The position numbers were made by a program, and so were the translations under genes. Under the pieces are notes generated by a model. It searched no databases, was not told the DNA's origin, and was given only the letters and a program-made list of their open reading frames with translations. Below are positions 37,673 to 46,461 of a stretch of 64,000 nt of DNA, one piece after another (the first letter of the stretch is position 1; each line of letters opens with the position of its first letter). The stretch is from Chryseobacterium fluminis. GTDB lineage: Bacteria; Bacteroidota; Bacteroidia; Flavobacteriales; Weeksellaceae. Location of the stretch: NCBI RefSeq assembly GCF_026314945.1, contig NZ_CP111121.1:3286001-3350000 (forward strand), in the 5' to 3' direction.

Positions 37673-39817
37673 ATGAAAAAAGCCATTACCCTGATGATCG
37701 TAATGATCATCAATGCCATCCCTGTGCTTAATGCACAACAGCTTAACCCTACGGGAATATGCTATGTGGAAGTAAACAACAACAACCTTCTGAATGCAGG
37801 ATCGTACAAGTTGCAGACTTCAGGTAAATATTTATTTAATGTCGTCAATATTTTTGCTGCCAATATCAATTACGATTCCAGCCGCAGCAGGCCTTATCTT
37901 TACTGTAACAATAACGTTACAAAAGTACTTACCAATGCAGATACTTACATAAAGCCACTACAGGCTAAAGGAATGAAAGTGGTACTTACCATCTTGGGAA
38001 ATCACCAGGGAGCAGGACTTTGTAATTTCCCTACCCGTGAAGCTGCCAGAGATTTTGCCCAGCAGCTTGCCCATACAGTAAATACCTATGGTCTCGACGG
38101 GATCGATTTTGATGATGAATATTCTGACTACGGACAAAACGGAACCGGCCAGCCGAATGCCAGCTCTTTCGTAATGCTTGTACAGGAATTAAAGGCTTTA
38201 CTGCCGGATAAATTAATCACATTCTATTATTTCGGACCTGCCGCTTCAAGACTTTCCTGGAACGGGCTAAGGGTAGGAGATTATATCAACTACAGCTGGA
38301 ATGCCATGTATGGAACTTTCTCAGCACCCAATGTTCCGCCGCTTACCAATGCACAGATTTCCCCTGCAGCAGTATGGATGGGAAATACGTCCAGTTCTAC
38401 CACCACCAGCCTGGCTACCCAGACCAAGAATGGCGGATACGGAGTATTCATGTGGTATGATCTTCACGGAACGAATGAAACCTCTCAGCTTTCAGCAGGA
38501 ACACAAACACTGTATGGAGAACAAACGGTCTTAAGCACGCCTTTGCAGTCCTGGACCCAGGGAGCCAATTGTGATGCCCCGATAGGATTATTTACCGGTA
38601 ATCTGACAGGAACAGGTGCCAGATTAAACTGGTCTGCCGTAGGAGCCAATACCTATGACGTAGATTATAAACCGGCTGCTTCAACGGTATGGACCAATGC
38701 GGTGACCGCTACAACGGCTACTTCAGTTACCCTATCCGGATTGGCAGCCAATACAGAATACGACTGGAGGATTAGGACGAACTGCAGCGTAAAAAGTACC
38801 TATATTTTTGCACCAAGATTCAATAGTGGATCAGGAGCAGCATCTCCGGGTTCAGCTTCTCTTTCTCTGGATGGAAGCACAGAATCAGGCACTGCTGGAA
38901 ACCTTAATTTAAGCGGGTCCGCACTGTCTTTTGAAGGCTGGATCAAACCATCGTCTTTCAAATCAGCATCTCCTTATATTTCTTCGCTTATGGGAACGGA
39001 AGTGGGTGACAGCAATTCAGCGTTACTTCGTCTTGGAGATGCTAATATTGCCAATAACAAGCTTCAGTTTGTTTTAAGTATCAATAATGTACAGCAAAAA
39101 TTAACTGCCGCTACAGCACTCACGGCCAATACATGGTATCACGTTGCCGCTACTTATGATGGCTCAACGATGAAAATTTATATCAACGGAGTTCTTGATG
39201 CCAGCAAATCACAGACCGGACCTGTAAATTCCAGCGGAGCATTCAATGTGGGCTACTCATACAGTACATCCAGAAATTTCAATGGGAAAATAGATGAGGT
39301 CCGTATATGGAAAAAAGCATTGACACAGACGGAGATCAGCCAGAATATGTGTAATGTAACGGCTCCGGCCACATCCCTTGCCGCCTATTGGAAATTTAAC
39401 GAAGGCAGCGGTGCAACTGTTCAGGATAACTCAGGAAACGGAGTGACCCTGACACTTACGGGAGTTGATGCTTCCAACTGGGGAACTGACATACCCTGTA
39501 CGACGGCTCAGCAACTTTCTTCAACGGCAAGAACCCGGAAAGCAGCAGGTCTTGAAGAAACAGCCGCCCAAGAACAAATAAAATTATACCCGAATCCTTT
39601 AAGTATACCTTCACCGCTTATTATTTCCGTGCCTGAAGAATACAGTAAAGGAAAACTGACCGTCTATAATTTTAACGGAACTGTTTTAGAAACAAAAACG
39701 TTGAATCCGGGAAACAATCCGTATGATTTCTCCGGACTTAAAATGGGGAATTATATCATTCAGTTTGAATCTCAGAACGGAAATCTGAAGCAAACCGAGA
39801 AATTAATTGTGAAATAA
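37673..39817 (+). CDS. GH18 endo-beta-N-acetylglucosaminidase, T9SS-secreted
   Basis: A 714-residue multidomain enzyme. After a signal peptide (cleavage near LNAQQ) comes a GH18 domain (about 24-290) with catalytic DxxDxDxE as DGIDFDDE, residues 142-149, acid Glu149. The motif context resembles Endo H/Endo F1-type enzymes that cut the chitobiose core of N-glycans. A fibronectin type III domain (about 300-385), a LamG-like domain (about 395-560, SLDGSTESGTAGNLNLSGSA) and a type A T9SS sorting tail (LYPNPLSIPSP ... LIVK) follow. It is thus secreted or surface-bound and starts N-glycan degradation outside the cell. Confidence 0.93.
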   Translation: MKKAITLMIVMIINAIPVLNAQQLNPTGICYVEVNNNNLLNAGSYKLQTSGKYLFNVVNIFAANINYDSSRSRPYLYCNNNVTKVLTNADTYIKPLQAKGMKVVLTILGNHQGAGLCNFPTREAARDFAQQLAHTVNTYGLDGIDFDDEYSDYGQNGTGQPNASSFVMLVQELKALLPDKLITFYYFGPAASRLSWNGLRVGDYINYSWNAMYGTFSAPNVPPLTNAQISPAAVWMGNTSSSTTTSLATQTKNGGYGVFMWYDLHGTNETSQLSAGTQTLYGEQTVLSTPLQSWTQGANCDAPIGLFTGNLTGTGARLNWSAVGANTYDVDYKPAASTVWTNAVTATTATSVTLSGLAANTEYDWRIRTNCSVKSTYIFAPRFNSGSGAASPGSASLSLDGSTESGTAGNLNLSGSALSFEGWIKPSSFKSASPYISSLMGTEVGDSNSALLRLGDANIANNKLQFVLSINNVQQKLTAATALTANTWYHVAATYDGSTMKIYINGVLDASKSQTGPVNSSGAFNVGYSYSTSRNFNGKIDEVRIWKKALTQTEISQNMCNVTAPATSLAAYWKFNEGSGATVQDNSGNGVTLTLTGVDASNWGTDIPCTTAQQLSSTARTRKAAGLEETAAQEQIKLYPNPLSIPSPLIISVPEEYSKGKLTVYNFNGTVLETKTLNPGNNPYDFSGLKMGNYIIQFESQNGNLKQTEKLIVK

Positions 39818-39819
39818 CC

Positions 39820-39854
39820 ATAAGATCACCGGGCCGCAGGCCCGGTGATCTTAT
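39820..39854. terminator. strong hairpin after GH18
   Basis: Perfect 16-bp stem (39820-39835 with 39839-39854), loop GCA, with a GC-rich inner part. It starts 2 bases after the GH18 stop. There is no T-run, so it may act as a transcript-end stabiliser or an attenuator rather than a classic terminator. Confidence 0.7.
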
Positions 39855-40222
39855 TAAAATATACTAAAAAAGAAAATCAATCTTCTGTCGTAATGTTATT
39901 TTTTGCTCAGGATGCAGTTTAAACTCCTTTGTGAATCTGTTGTGAGGATGTAAACAACAATATGCTGAATTTGAAATGGTATGTTTTAAAATACAAGCCG
40001 TGATCAGAAAAATCAAATATAGTATAGTGCAAAATTTAGCAAAAATAGACATCGGAGGTTCGCATTACCAAGATCCGGGAGGTTATTGCTTCTGCGTAAA
40101 TTAGTACCTGACGTAGCATAAAATCGACCTTCCTATTAAAATTTCCGCTATTTTTGGAGGTGCAGCCATTTTTGGTGTTGCAGTTTGAAGAATAACAAGA
40201 ATAAATTTAACAAAATGATATC
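39855..40222. other. intergenic region between GH18 and second GH92
   Basis: About 370 bases without a supported gene. It holds the GH92 -7 box at 40149 and a short imperfect direct repeat (ATTTTTGGAGGTGCAG at 40150 and ATTTTTGGTGTTGCAG at 40168). A 62-codon minus-strand frame at 39864-40052 is hydrophobic but has no ribosome site or recognisable family. Confidence 0.6.
40149..40156 (+). promoter_or_regulatory. -7 element for second GH92 and cupin
   Basis: TATTTTTG matches TAnnTTTG, 66 bases before the ATG at 40223. It suggests that the GH92-cupin pair is a separate transcription unit from the main glycan operon. Confidence 0.45.
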
Positions 40223-42493
40223 ATGAAATCTCTATTTACAGGCTTTCTCATTCTATTCACGATCTTCACGTTTGCGCAGGAAATCTCTCCCGCTGACTAT
40301 GTGAATCCTCTCATGGGTACCCAATCCAAACCCTCTTTGTCCCATGGAAATACCTATCCTGCAACAGGACTTCCATGGGGAATGAACCTGTGGACACCGC
40401 AGACCGGGAAAATGGGGGACGGATGGGCCTATACCTATGATGCAGACAGAATAAAAGGGTTTAAACAAACCCATCAGCCGTCTCCGTGGATGAATGATTA
40501 CGGTGCTTTTGCCATTATGCCGGGTGTGGGGAAACTAAAATTTAAGGAAGAAGACCGTGCCAGCTGGTTCAGCCACAAAGCGGAAGTTGCAAAACCTTAC
40601 AGCTACAGCGTATATCTGGCAGACATTAATGTGACCACAGAACTTACTCCAACAGAAAGAGCTGCTTTTTTCAGATTTGATTTCCCTAAAACGGACAGTG
40701 CCTATGTGATCATCGATGCTTTGAATAAAGGCTCATATATCAAAATACTTCCCAAAGAAAGAAAAATTTTTGGGTATACTACCAAATATGCCAGAGGGAA
40801 ATATAACAATTTCAAAAACTATTTCGTCATCCAGTTCGATAAAGATTTTGACTTAGCTACCACCTGGAAGGACAGTGCTTTTGTCAAAAACCAGCTGGAA
40901 ATTACCGGTGATCATGCCGGAGCGGTTATCGGATTTAAACTTAAAAATAAAGAAAGTGTATATGCGAGAACGGCTTCTTCATTCATCAGCTTTGAACAGG
41001 CAGAACTGAACCTCAAAAGAGAGATCGGAAACAGGAGTTTCGGGCAGGTAAAAGCAGATGCCAAAAATATCTGGAACAAAACTCTGGGCCGCCTTGAAGT
41101 GAAAGGAGGAACAGATCAGCAGATGAGAACATTTTACTCTTCACTCTACCGGACTTTATTTTTCCCTCAGAAATTATACGAGATTGATTCTGATGATAAA
41201 ATAAAACACTGGAGTCCTTATAACGGGAAAATTATGGATGGGAAAATGTTTGCAGGAACAGGCTTCTGGGATACCTTCCGTGCATTGTATCCTTTCCTGA
41301 ACCTCGTCTATCCAAGCATCAATGTAGAAATGCAGGAAGGTCTTGCCAATGCCTTCAAAGAAGGCGGATTTTTACCGGAATGGAGCAGCCCCGGATATTC
41401 CAACATCATGATCGGGAATAATTCTGCTTCTGTCGTTGCCGATGCTTACCTGAAAGGTTTGCGTGGCTATGATGTCGAAACCCTTTGGCAGGCGGTAAAG
41501 CATGGTGCCAATCATGAAGGTCCAATGGATGCCGTAGGCCGTAAGGGAGTAAAATACTACAATACGCTGGGCTACGTCCCTTATGATGTCAAGATCAATG
41601 AAAACGCAGCCCGAACACTGGAATATGCTTATGATGACTTTGCAATTTATCAACTCGGAAAAGCTCTCGGAAAGCCGGCTTCCGAAATAGACATCTATAA
41701 AAAAAGAGCCTATAATTATAAAAATCTTTTCGATCCGGAAACAGGCCTGATGCGTGGTAAAAACAAAGATGGAAAATTCCAGTCACCATTCAATCCTTTT
41801 AAATGGGGCGATGCCTTTACAGAAGGGAACAGCTGGCATTACACCTGGTCGGTTTTCCAGGATATTGATGGCTTGGCAAAACTGATGGGTGGCCAAAAGA
41901 AATTCGAAGCAAAGCTGGATGAAGTTTTTTCACTTCCTCCGGTATTCGATGATAGCTATTACGGAAGTGTGATCCATGAGATCCGTGAAATGCAGATCAT
42001 GAATATGGGGCAGTATGCCCACGGAAACCAGCCGATCCAGCATATGATCTACCTGTACAATTATGCAGGAGTTCCGTATAAAACACAGTATTGGACAAGA
42101 CAGGTAATGGATAAGCTGTATGATGCGGCGCCGGACGGATACTGCGGGGACGAAGATAATGGGCAGACCTCTGCATGGTATATTTTTTCAGCATTAGGAT
42201 TCTATCCCGTGACACCAGCCACAGATCAGTATGTTTTAGGAGCACCGCTTTTCAAAGAGGCTGTGATTCACCTGGAAAACGGGAAAAAAATTGAAATACG
42301 GGCACCGCAAAACAGTGCCGAAAATTTATATGTACAATCCTTAAACGTAAACCTTCGGCCATACTCCAAAAACTGGCTGAGCCACAAAGAACTGATGAAT
42401 GGAGCCATTCTGGAATTCAGGATGGACAGTAAGCCGAATAAAGAAAGAGGTTCGCAGGAAAAAGATTTTCCCTATTCCATGTCGAAAGAATAA
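40223..42493 (+). CDS. GH92-family enzyme with GNQP motif (atypical acid site)
   Basis: A 756-residue exported GH92 protein (signal peptide ending near FTFAQ). Family motifs are DYVNPLMGTQSKPSLSHGNT, AYDDFAIYQLG and GDEDNGQTSAWYIFSALGFY with the base Asp region. The motif that normally reads GNEP or GDEP is GNQP at residues 601-604, so the catalytic acid Glu is Gln603. I recall that GH92 mannose-1-phospho-6-mannose uncapping enzymes have this change, since a phosphate leaving group needs no acid. It may therefore act on phosphomannosyl caps of fungal N-glycans. The family is certain; this specificity is inference. Confidence 0.93.
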   Translation: MKSLFTGFLILFTIFTFAQEISPADYVNPLMGTQSKPSLSHGNTYPATGLPWGMNLWTPQTGKMGDGWAYTYDADRIKGFKQTHQPSPWMNDYGAFAIMPGVGKLKFKEEDRASWFSHKAEVAKPYSYSVYLADINVTTELTPTERAAFFRFDFPKTDSAYVIIDALNKGSYIKILPKERKIFGYTTKYARGKYNNFKNYFVIQFDKDFDLATTWKDSAFVKNQLEITGDHAGAVIGFKLKNKESVYARTASSFISFEQAELNLKREIGNRSFGQVKADAKNIWNKTLGRLEVKGGTDQQMRTFYSSLYRTLFFPQKLYEIDSDDKIKHWSPYNGKIMDGKMFAGTGFWDTFRALYPFLNLVYPSINVEMQEGLANAFKEGGFLPEWSSPGYSNIMIGNNSASVVADAYLKGLRGYDVETLWQAVKHGANHEGPMDAVGRKGVKYYNTLGYVPYDVKINENAARTLEYAYDDFAIYQLGKALGKPASEIDIYKKRAYNYKNLFDPETGLMRGKNKDGKFQSPFNPFKWGDAFTEGNSWHYTWSVFQDIDGLAKLMGGQKKFEAKLDEVFSLPPVFDDSYYGSVIHEIREMQIMNMGQYAHGNQPIQHMIYLYNYAGVPYKTQYWTRQVMDKLYDAAPDGYCGDEDNGQTSAWYIFSALGFYPVTPATDQYVLGAPLFKEAVIHLENGKKIEIRAPQNSAENLYVQSLNVNLRPYSKNWLSHKELMNGAILEFRMDSKPNKERGSQEKDFPYSMSKE

Positions 42494-42540
42494 AATGACA
42501 AACATTATATTTGAAAATAATTTAGAAAGGAACATAACTT

Positions 42541-43038
42541 ATGAATGCAGAGAAAACAGAAATATTTAGTAAAATAGAGCAAATGCTGGCATCGCAGGGA
42601 TTTACCATTGCATCAAAAGACAGTTCAAGACCCTGGGGCGGATTTTTCGTCATTGATGAAAACCAGGCGCAGGATTTTGCCAATCAGTATTTTGACGGAA
42701 TTGATGTTGAAAGTCTGAAAATAGGAGGAAAGCTCAGTCCAAAAATCCTTCTTGTAGCTCCGAATACACGCCTGAGCTGGCAGTATCACCACCGCAGAGC
42801 AGAGATCTGGCAGGTTGTAGAAGGAATAGTGGGGGTCAAGACAAGCAATACCGATGAAGAAGGTGAACTGAAAGAATACCATCCGAAAGATCAGATTAAG
42901 CTTCAGCAGGGGGAGAGGCATAGGCTCATCGGTCTGGACGGCTGGGGCGTGGTGGCAGAAATCTGGCAGCATACCGATGTGTCCCATCCATCGGATGAAG
43001 ATGATATCGTAAGAGTACAGGATGATTTCGGAAGATAA
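42541..43038 (+). CDS. cupin-fold mannose-6-phosphate isomerase-like protein
   Basis: A 165-residue single-cupin protein without a signal peptide. SWQYHHRRAEIWQVVEG gives motif 1 with its His pair and Glu, and LQQGERHRLIGLDGWGVVAE gives motif 2 with the late His. The pattern resembles the isomerase domain of type II phosphomannose isomerases (ManC C-terminal half). It lies 47 bases after the second GH92. In a mannose-releasing locus it would convert mannose-6-phosphate to fructose-6-phosphate, though enzymatic activity is inferred. Confidence 0.82.
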   Translation: MNAEKTEIFSKIEQMLASQGFTIASKDSSRPWGGFFVIDENQAQDFANQYFDGIDVESLKIGGKLSPKILLVAPNTRLSWQYHHRRAEIWQVVEGIVGVKTSNTDEEGELKEYHPKDQIKLQQGERHRLIGLDGWGVVAEIWQHTDVSHPSDEDDIVRVQDDFGR

Positions 43039-43062
43039 TTGATCTGATGGTACCAAGCAAAG

Positions 43063-43098
43063 AGGCCGTCTCACAAGTCGTGAAAACGGCCTTTTTTA
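43063..43098 (+). terminator. terminator after the glycan locus
   Basis: AGGCCGT at 43063-43069 pairs with ACGGCCT at 43086-43092, with an inner TCAC/GTGA pairing, followed by a T-run. Its left arm belongs to the same GRGGCCGYCTC type as the element at 28985. Confidence 0.78.
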
Positions 43099-43224
43099 TG
43101 AAATTTCCTGTATCCCTATGCGAGAAGGATTTTAGTTTAAACGATTCTCAATCCACATCGGTTAGTTGTAATACTTCCTTGTGTGATGTAGAATAAAAAT
43201 TTTGAAGATGGATTTGTTGGGGCT

Positions 43225-43257
43225 AAACCTTATAGGTTTTTAAAACCTATAAGGTTT
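43225..43257. repeat. 33-base intergenic hairpin, AAACCT family
   Basis: Perfect 16-bp arms (43225-43240 and 43242-43257) around one base, outer AAACCT / AGGTTT and inner GGTTTT / AAAACC. It has the same length and ends as 6804-6836 with a different middle. It lies between convergent genes and could also act as a terminator for the TonB receptor gene. Confidence 0.85.
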
Positions 43258-43284
43258 GAAATCATACCTTTACCGGATTAATGA

Positions 43285-45972
43285 TTAAAAAGTCACATCC
43301 AGCCCTACATAAAAATTAGCCTTCATAATGGGCGCATACACCATTCCGCCGTCAAAATAATTTCCCAAAGGATTCCTGAAATCCACGATGGCATTTTTCT
43401 GATAATAAGACGTAAGATTTTCACCTCCAAAATAACCCCTGATTTTTTTATTGAAATTCCTTGAGATCTGTGCATTCAGTACCGCATAAGAATCAGAATA
43501 TGCCGGAAGCCGGAATTCAGCCGGATTACCTGAAGTTTCCGGAAGTCTCTGTTTTCCTACCCAGTTTAAAGTTGTATCAAAACTCCAGAATCCTCCCTTA
43601 CTGTTTTTGTTGGTTGCATAAGCTAAATTCACAAAACCTCTGTGTTTTGCCATAAAGGGAACAGTCCTCCTTCCATCCAGGTAATCTGCCTGAACATCGT
43701 AATATTTATAAGCCAGTCTCACGTCAAAATTCTTGAAAGCTGTAAAATCCCACTGCGTCTGAAAAGAATTCGCAAAAGATTTCCCGTCTAAATTATAAAA
43801 GGTAAGCTGCTGTGGAGATTGGTCTAAATCTACAAGTACCTGATCCTGGAAATCAGTTCTGAAAAAGTCTGCCACAAGCGTAGATTTTCTCCCGAAAATT
43901 TTGAATTCCTGCTGTAAACTTACACCGTAATTCCAGGCAATTTCAGGCTTTAAGCCATAAATATTGCCTCCATTCTCTATGATCTTCACAGAACGGTTGG
44001 ATGCAAAATACTGCTGGTTCTCCGCAAAAACATTAGCTGTTCTAAAACCTCTTCCGGCAGAAAGCCTTACAATGGTCTGAGGACTAAAGTCATATTTGAA
44101 ATTTAATCTCGGAGTAAATTGGGTTCCTGCCAGATTATGGAAATCTGCTCTGGCCCCTGCTACCAAGGTATATTTTAGCCCTGTCAATGTATATTCTGCA
44201 AAGATGCCCGGAACGATCTCATTTCTTTTCATATCATCCGTTAGATAGGTCTCTTCATAGCCGTCATATAAAAAGCTGGCCCCGGCTTTATACTTATGGT
44301 TGGTATTCCCAATGATGCTTTCAAAAATCAGGTTGGAATAATAAGTGTGCTGTTTCCCGGCATAATTTCTCAATCCGAAAAAGCTGTCCTGTTGGTGATA
44401 AACATACTGGTTCATCCATCCTAAGCTCTGGTAAGGCTTCCCTCTAAAAACATACCCGGTTTTATTCCATATCTGGAATCTTGAAATGTCAATCCCTACG
44501 CCGTACGCATTTTGCTTATCCTGCGCCAGATTTTTATCAAAACCGGTCTGTCCTGCGGTTCTCTCGTCCCTGATAAAATTGATTCCGAAGTGAGAACCGA
44601 AACCGGATCTTTCCAGATCATTATAATTTAATAAGTAAGCAGCATTGATCTGAGTACCTTTCGGACGGTCCAGGAAGGAGTCATCATTCATGTCCGTATT
44701 GCCGAAAGTTCCGTTTCCGTGCAGTAAAAAAGTCTGTGACCATTTCTCATTAATAGGGGATACGCTGGTAATATTGACTTCGGCCCTTCCGTTGAAATCA
44801 GCAAAGATATTGAGTGAAGTTTCCGGTTCTTTGGCATTTTTCAGCAGTTCGGTATTGATCTGTCCTGTGATGCTTTCGTAACCGTTGGTAACGGTGCTTC
44901 CCCCTTTGGTAAGCTGGATGCTCTCAATCCATCTTCCGGGAATGAAATTTAAACCATAGGCTGAAGCCAGTCCCCTGATTTCAGGTAGCAGTTCTTTGGT
45001 CAGGCTTGTGTATTTCTGGTCTAAACCCAACATTTTCAGCTGTTTTGTTCCGGTTACGGCATTGCTGAAAGATACATCTACCGTCGCATTGGTTTCAAAG
45101 CTTTCAGATAAATTACAGCAGGCTGCTTTTAATAATTCTTTTTTATCAATATTAAAAACAAGGCCGGCTTCTTTCTTACTTAGGGTAGTAGCAGCCTTTC
45201 CTCCTATTATGCTCACGCCCTCAATAAGCTTTTCATTACCATCATGGTCTTCGCCTGCAGAATGATAACTGTGGGTATCCAGGTGTTCAGATTCTGAACT
45301 TTCTTCAAAGTGTACTTTCGGGCCTATTTTACCAAGAGGAATCTCACGGTCATAGAGACAGCACCCGGGTAATCCGTTATATACTGAATCTGTCGACTTA
45401 TATTTTTCATTATCGTGTCCAACGTCAGCGATTTTCTTTAAAATTCTGTCTGCAGACGTTTTTGAGGCATCAAAATTCAAAATGACCGTTTGTCTTTCTG
45501 CTGTCCACTCCGCTGAGTCTGCACCCGCGTCTTTTGCTGCTTTTTCAATTCTGGCTTTGCATGATCCGCAGTTTCCTCTGACATAAAATTCATTCTCTTT
45601 TTTTGAATGACGGTCATTATTTTTAACCGGCTGTGGCTGCGGATCTCTTTCATAATGACAGCATGCGGGAAGACTTTCGTATCCTTCGTCAGAAGCTTTG
45701 AATTTTTCATTGTCATGACCTGCTTCTGCAATTTTTTTAAGGATGACCTCTGCCGGAGCGCCGGAATCTGTTTCTAAGGTTAGGGTTTGGTTATCAATAG
45801 AATATCTTGCTGCTTTGGCGCCCGCTTTTCGTGCGGCACTTTCAATTCTTTCTTTACACATTTCACAGTTTCCTTTTACCTGAAACTGATTTTTTGAAAG
45901 ATTCTGAGCGGATATAAATGGAGTAGATAATAGAAATAAACCAAGAACAATCCTGGAAATATATAATTTCAT
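43285..45972 (-). CDS. TonB-dependent receptor with two N-terminal HMA domains
   Basis: An 895-residue outer-membrane receptor. After the signal peptide come two copies of a roughly 100-residue unit. Each has a heavy-metal-associated domain with CxxC (Cys36/Cys39 in GNCEMCKERIE; Cys135/Cys138 in GNCGSCKARIE), a GHDNEK segment and a CC pair (LPACCHY, LPGCCLY). A His-rich linker follows (about 229-245), then the plug (KAACCNLSESFETNATVDVS) and the beta-barrel ending ANFYVGLDVTF. This suggests a receptor for copper or another soft metal, with the HMA units binding metal in the periplasm. The metal identity is inferred. Confidence 0.92.
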   Translation of the reverse strand: MKLYISRIVLGLFLLSTPFISAQNLSKNQFQVKGNCEMCKERIESAARKAGAKAARYSIDNQTLTLETDSGAPAEVILKKIAEAGHDNEKFKASDEGYESLPACCHYERDPQPQPVKNNDRHSKKENEFYVRGNCGSCKARIEKAAKDAGADSAEWTAERQTVILNFDASKTSADRILKKIADVGHDNEKYKSTDSVYNGLPGCCLYDREIPLGKIGPKVHFEESSESEHLDTHSYHSAGEDHDGNEKLIEGVSIIGGKAATTLSKKEAGLVFNIDKKELLKAACCNLSESFETNATVDVSFSNAVTGTKQLKMLGLDQKYTSLTKELLPEIRGLASAYGLNFIPGRWIESIQLTKGGSTVTNGYESITGQINTELLKNAKEPETSLNIFADFNGRAEVNITSVSPINEKWSQTFLLHGNGTFGNTDMNDDSFLDRPKGTQINAAYLLNYNDLERSGFGSHFGINFIRDERTAGQTGFDKNLAQDKQNAYGVGIDISRFQIWNKTGYVFRGKPYQSLGWMNQYVYHQQDSFFGLRNYAGKQHTYYSNLIFESIIGNTNHKYKAGASFLYDGYEETYLTDDMKRNEIVPGIFAEYTLTGLKYTLVAGARADFHNLAGTQFTPRLNFKYDFSPQTIVRLSAGRGFRTANVFAENQQYFASNRSVKIIENGGNIYGLKPEIAWNYGVSLQQEFKIFGRKSTLVADFFRTDFQDQVLVDLDQSPQQLTFYNLDGKSFANSFQTQWDFTAFKNFDVRLAYKYYDVQADYLDGRRTVPFMAKHRGFVNLAYATNKNSKGGFWSFDTTLNWVGKQRLPETSGNPAEFRLPAYSDSYAVLNAQISRNFNKKIRGYFGGENLTSYYQKNAIVDFRNPLGNYFDGGMVYAPIMKANFYVGLDVTF

Positions 45973-46065
45973 TTGTTTAAAATTTAGATTAATTGAACAT
46001 CATGTAATAATATAACGATGTATTAGTTTACCAATCAGTAAGCTATTACTTCGTTACATTTTCAA

Positions 46066-46461
46066 TTAACCTATTTTCGGCGGTTGCCAGATTTCTTTTA
46101 AACGGTCTGAAATATGAGGATCAGAATATCGGAAATATAGATTTTTGCTTGATTTGTAGTACGAAATCTCCAGTTGAAGATTCTTTGAAAAAGGAGTTTC
46201 CACAAAACTGCAACAGGTGGTACAGGTGGAGCAGCAGTCATCATGACAGGAAGACGATTTCTGTTCTTTTCCGTGATTATCTTTGGAATGTTCATCCTTA
46301 CAGCAACTCATTTCTGAACCGGAGGTGCAGCATGTTTCCTGTGAAATTTGTGAATAGAATTTATCTTTGGGAATCAGAAAAATCCCCAGGCAGAAAATAA
46401 TAGCTATGATCTGAAATAATTTCACAGATGCAAAAATACAAAAATTATGGCAAAGCTTCAC
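46066..46461 (-). CDS. Cys-rich small protein, HYC_CC_PP-like
   Basis: A 131-residue protein with a hydrophobic N-terminal segment, ten Cys between residues 44 and 84 (ETCCTSGSEMSCCKD; SSCHDDCCSTCTTCCS), several His, and a C-terminal EIWQPPKIG. The pattern resembles the HYC_CC_PP proteins of Flavobacteriia found beside metal-linked TonB receptors. The ATG at 46461 overlaps the upstream lipoprotein gene by 17 bases; a GTG at 46425 would open a cleaner signal peptide (KLFQIIAIIFCLGIFLI). A metal-binding periplasmic role is likely but unproven. Confidence 0.75.
   Translation of the reverse strand: MKLCHNFCIFASVKLFQIIAIIFCLGIFLIPKDKFYSQISQETCCTSGSEMSCCKDEHSKDNHGKEQKSSSCHDDCCSTCTTCCSFVETPFSKNLQLEISYYKSSKNLYFRYSDPHISDRLKEIWQPPKIG

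Noticed and set aside
39864..40052. 62-codon minus-strand frame with a hydrophobic start
   Set aside because: No ribosome site, no recognised family, and the sequence behaves like AT-rich intergenic DNA; recorded only as part of the intergenic entry.
43225..43257. CRISPR repeat
   Set aside because: Only single palindromes are present, without regular spacing, spacers or cas genes.
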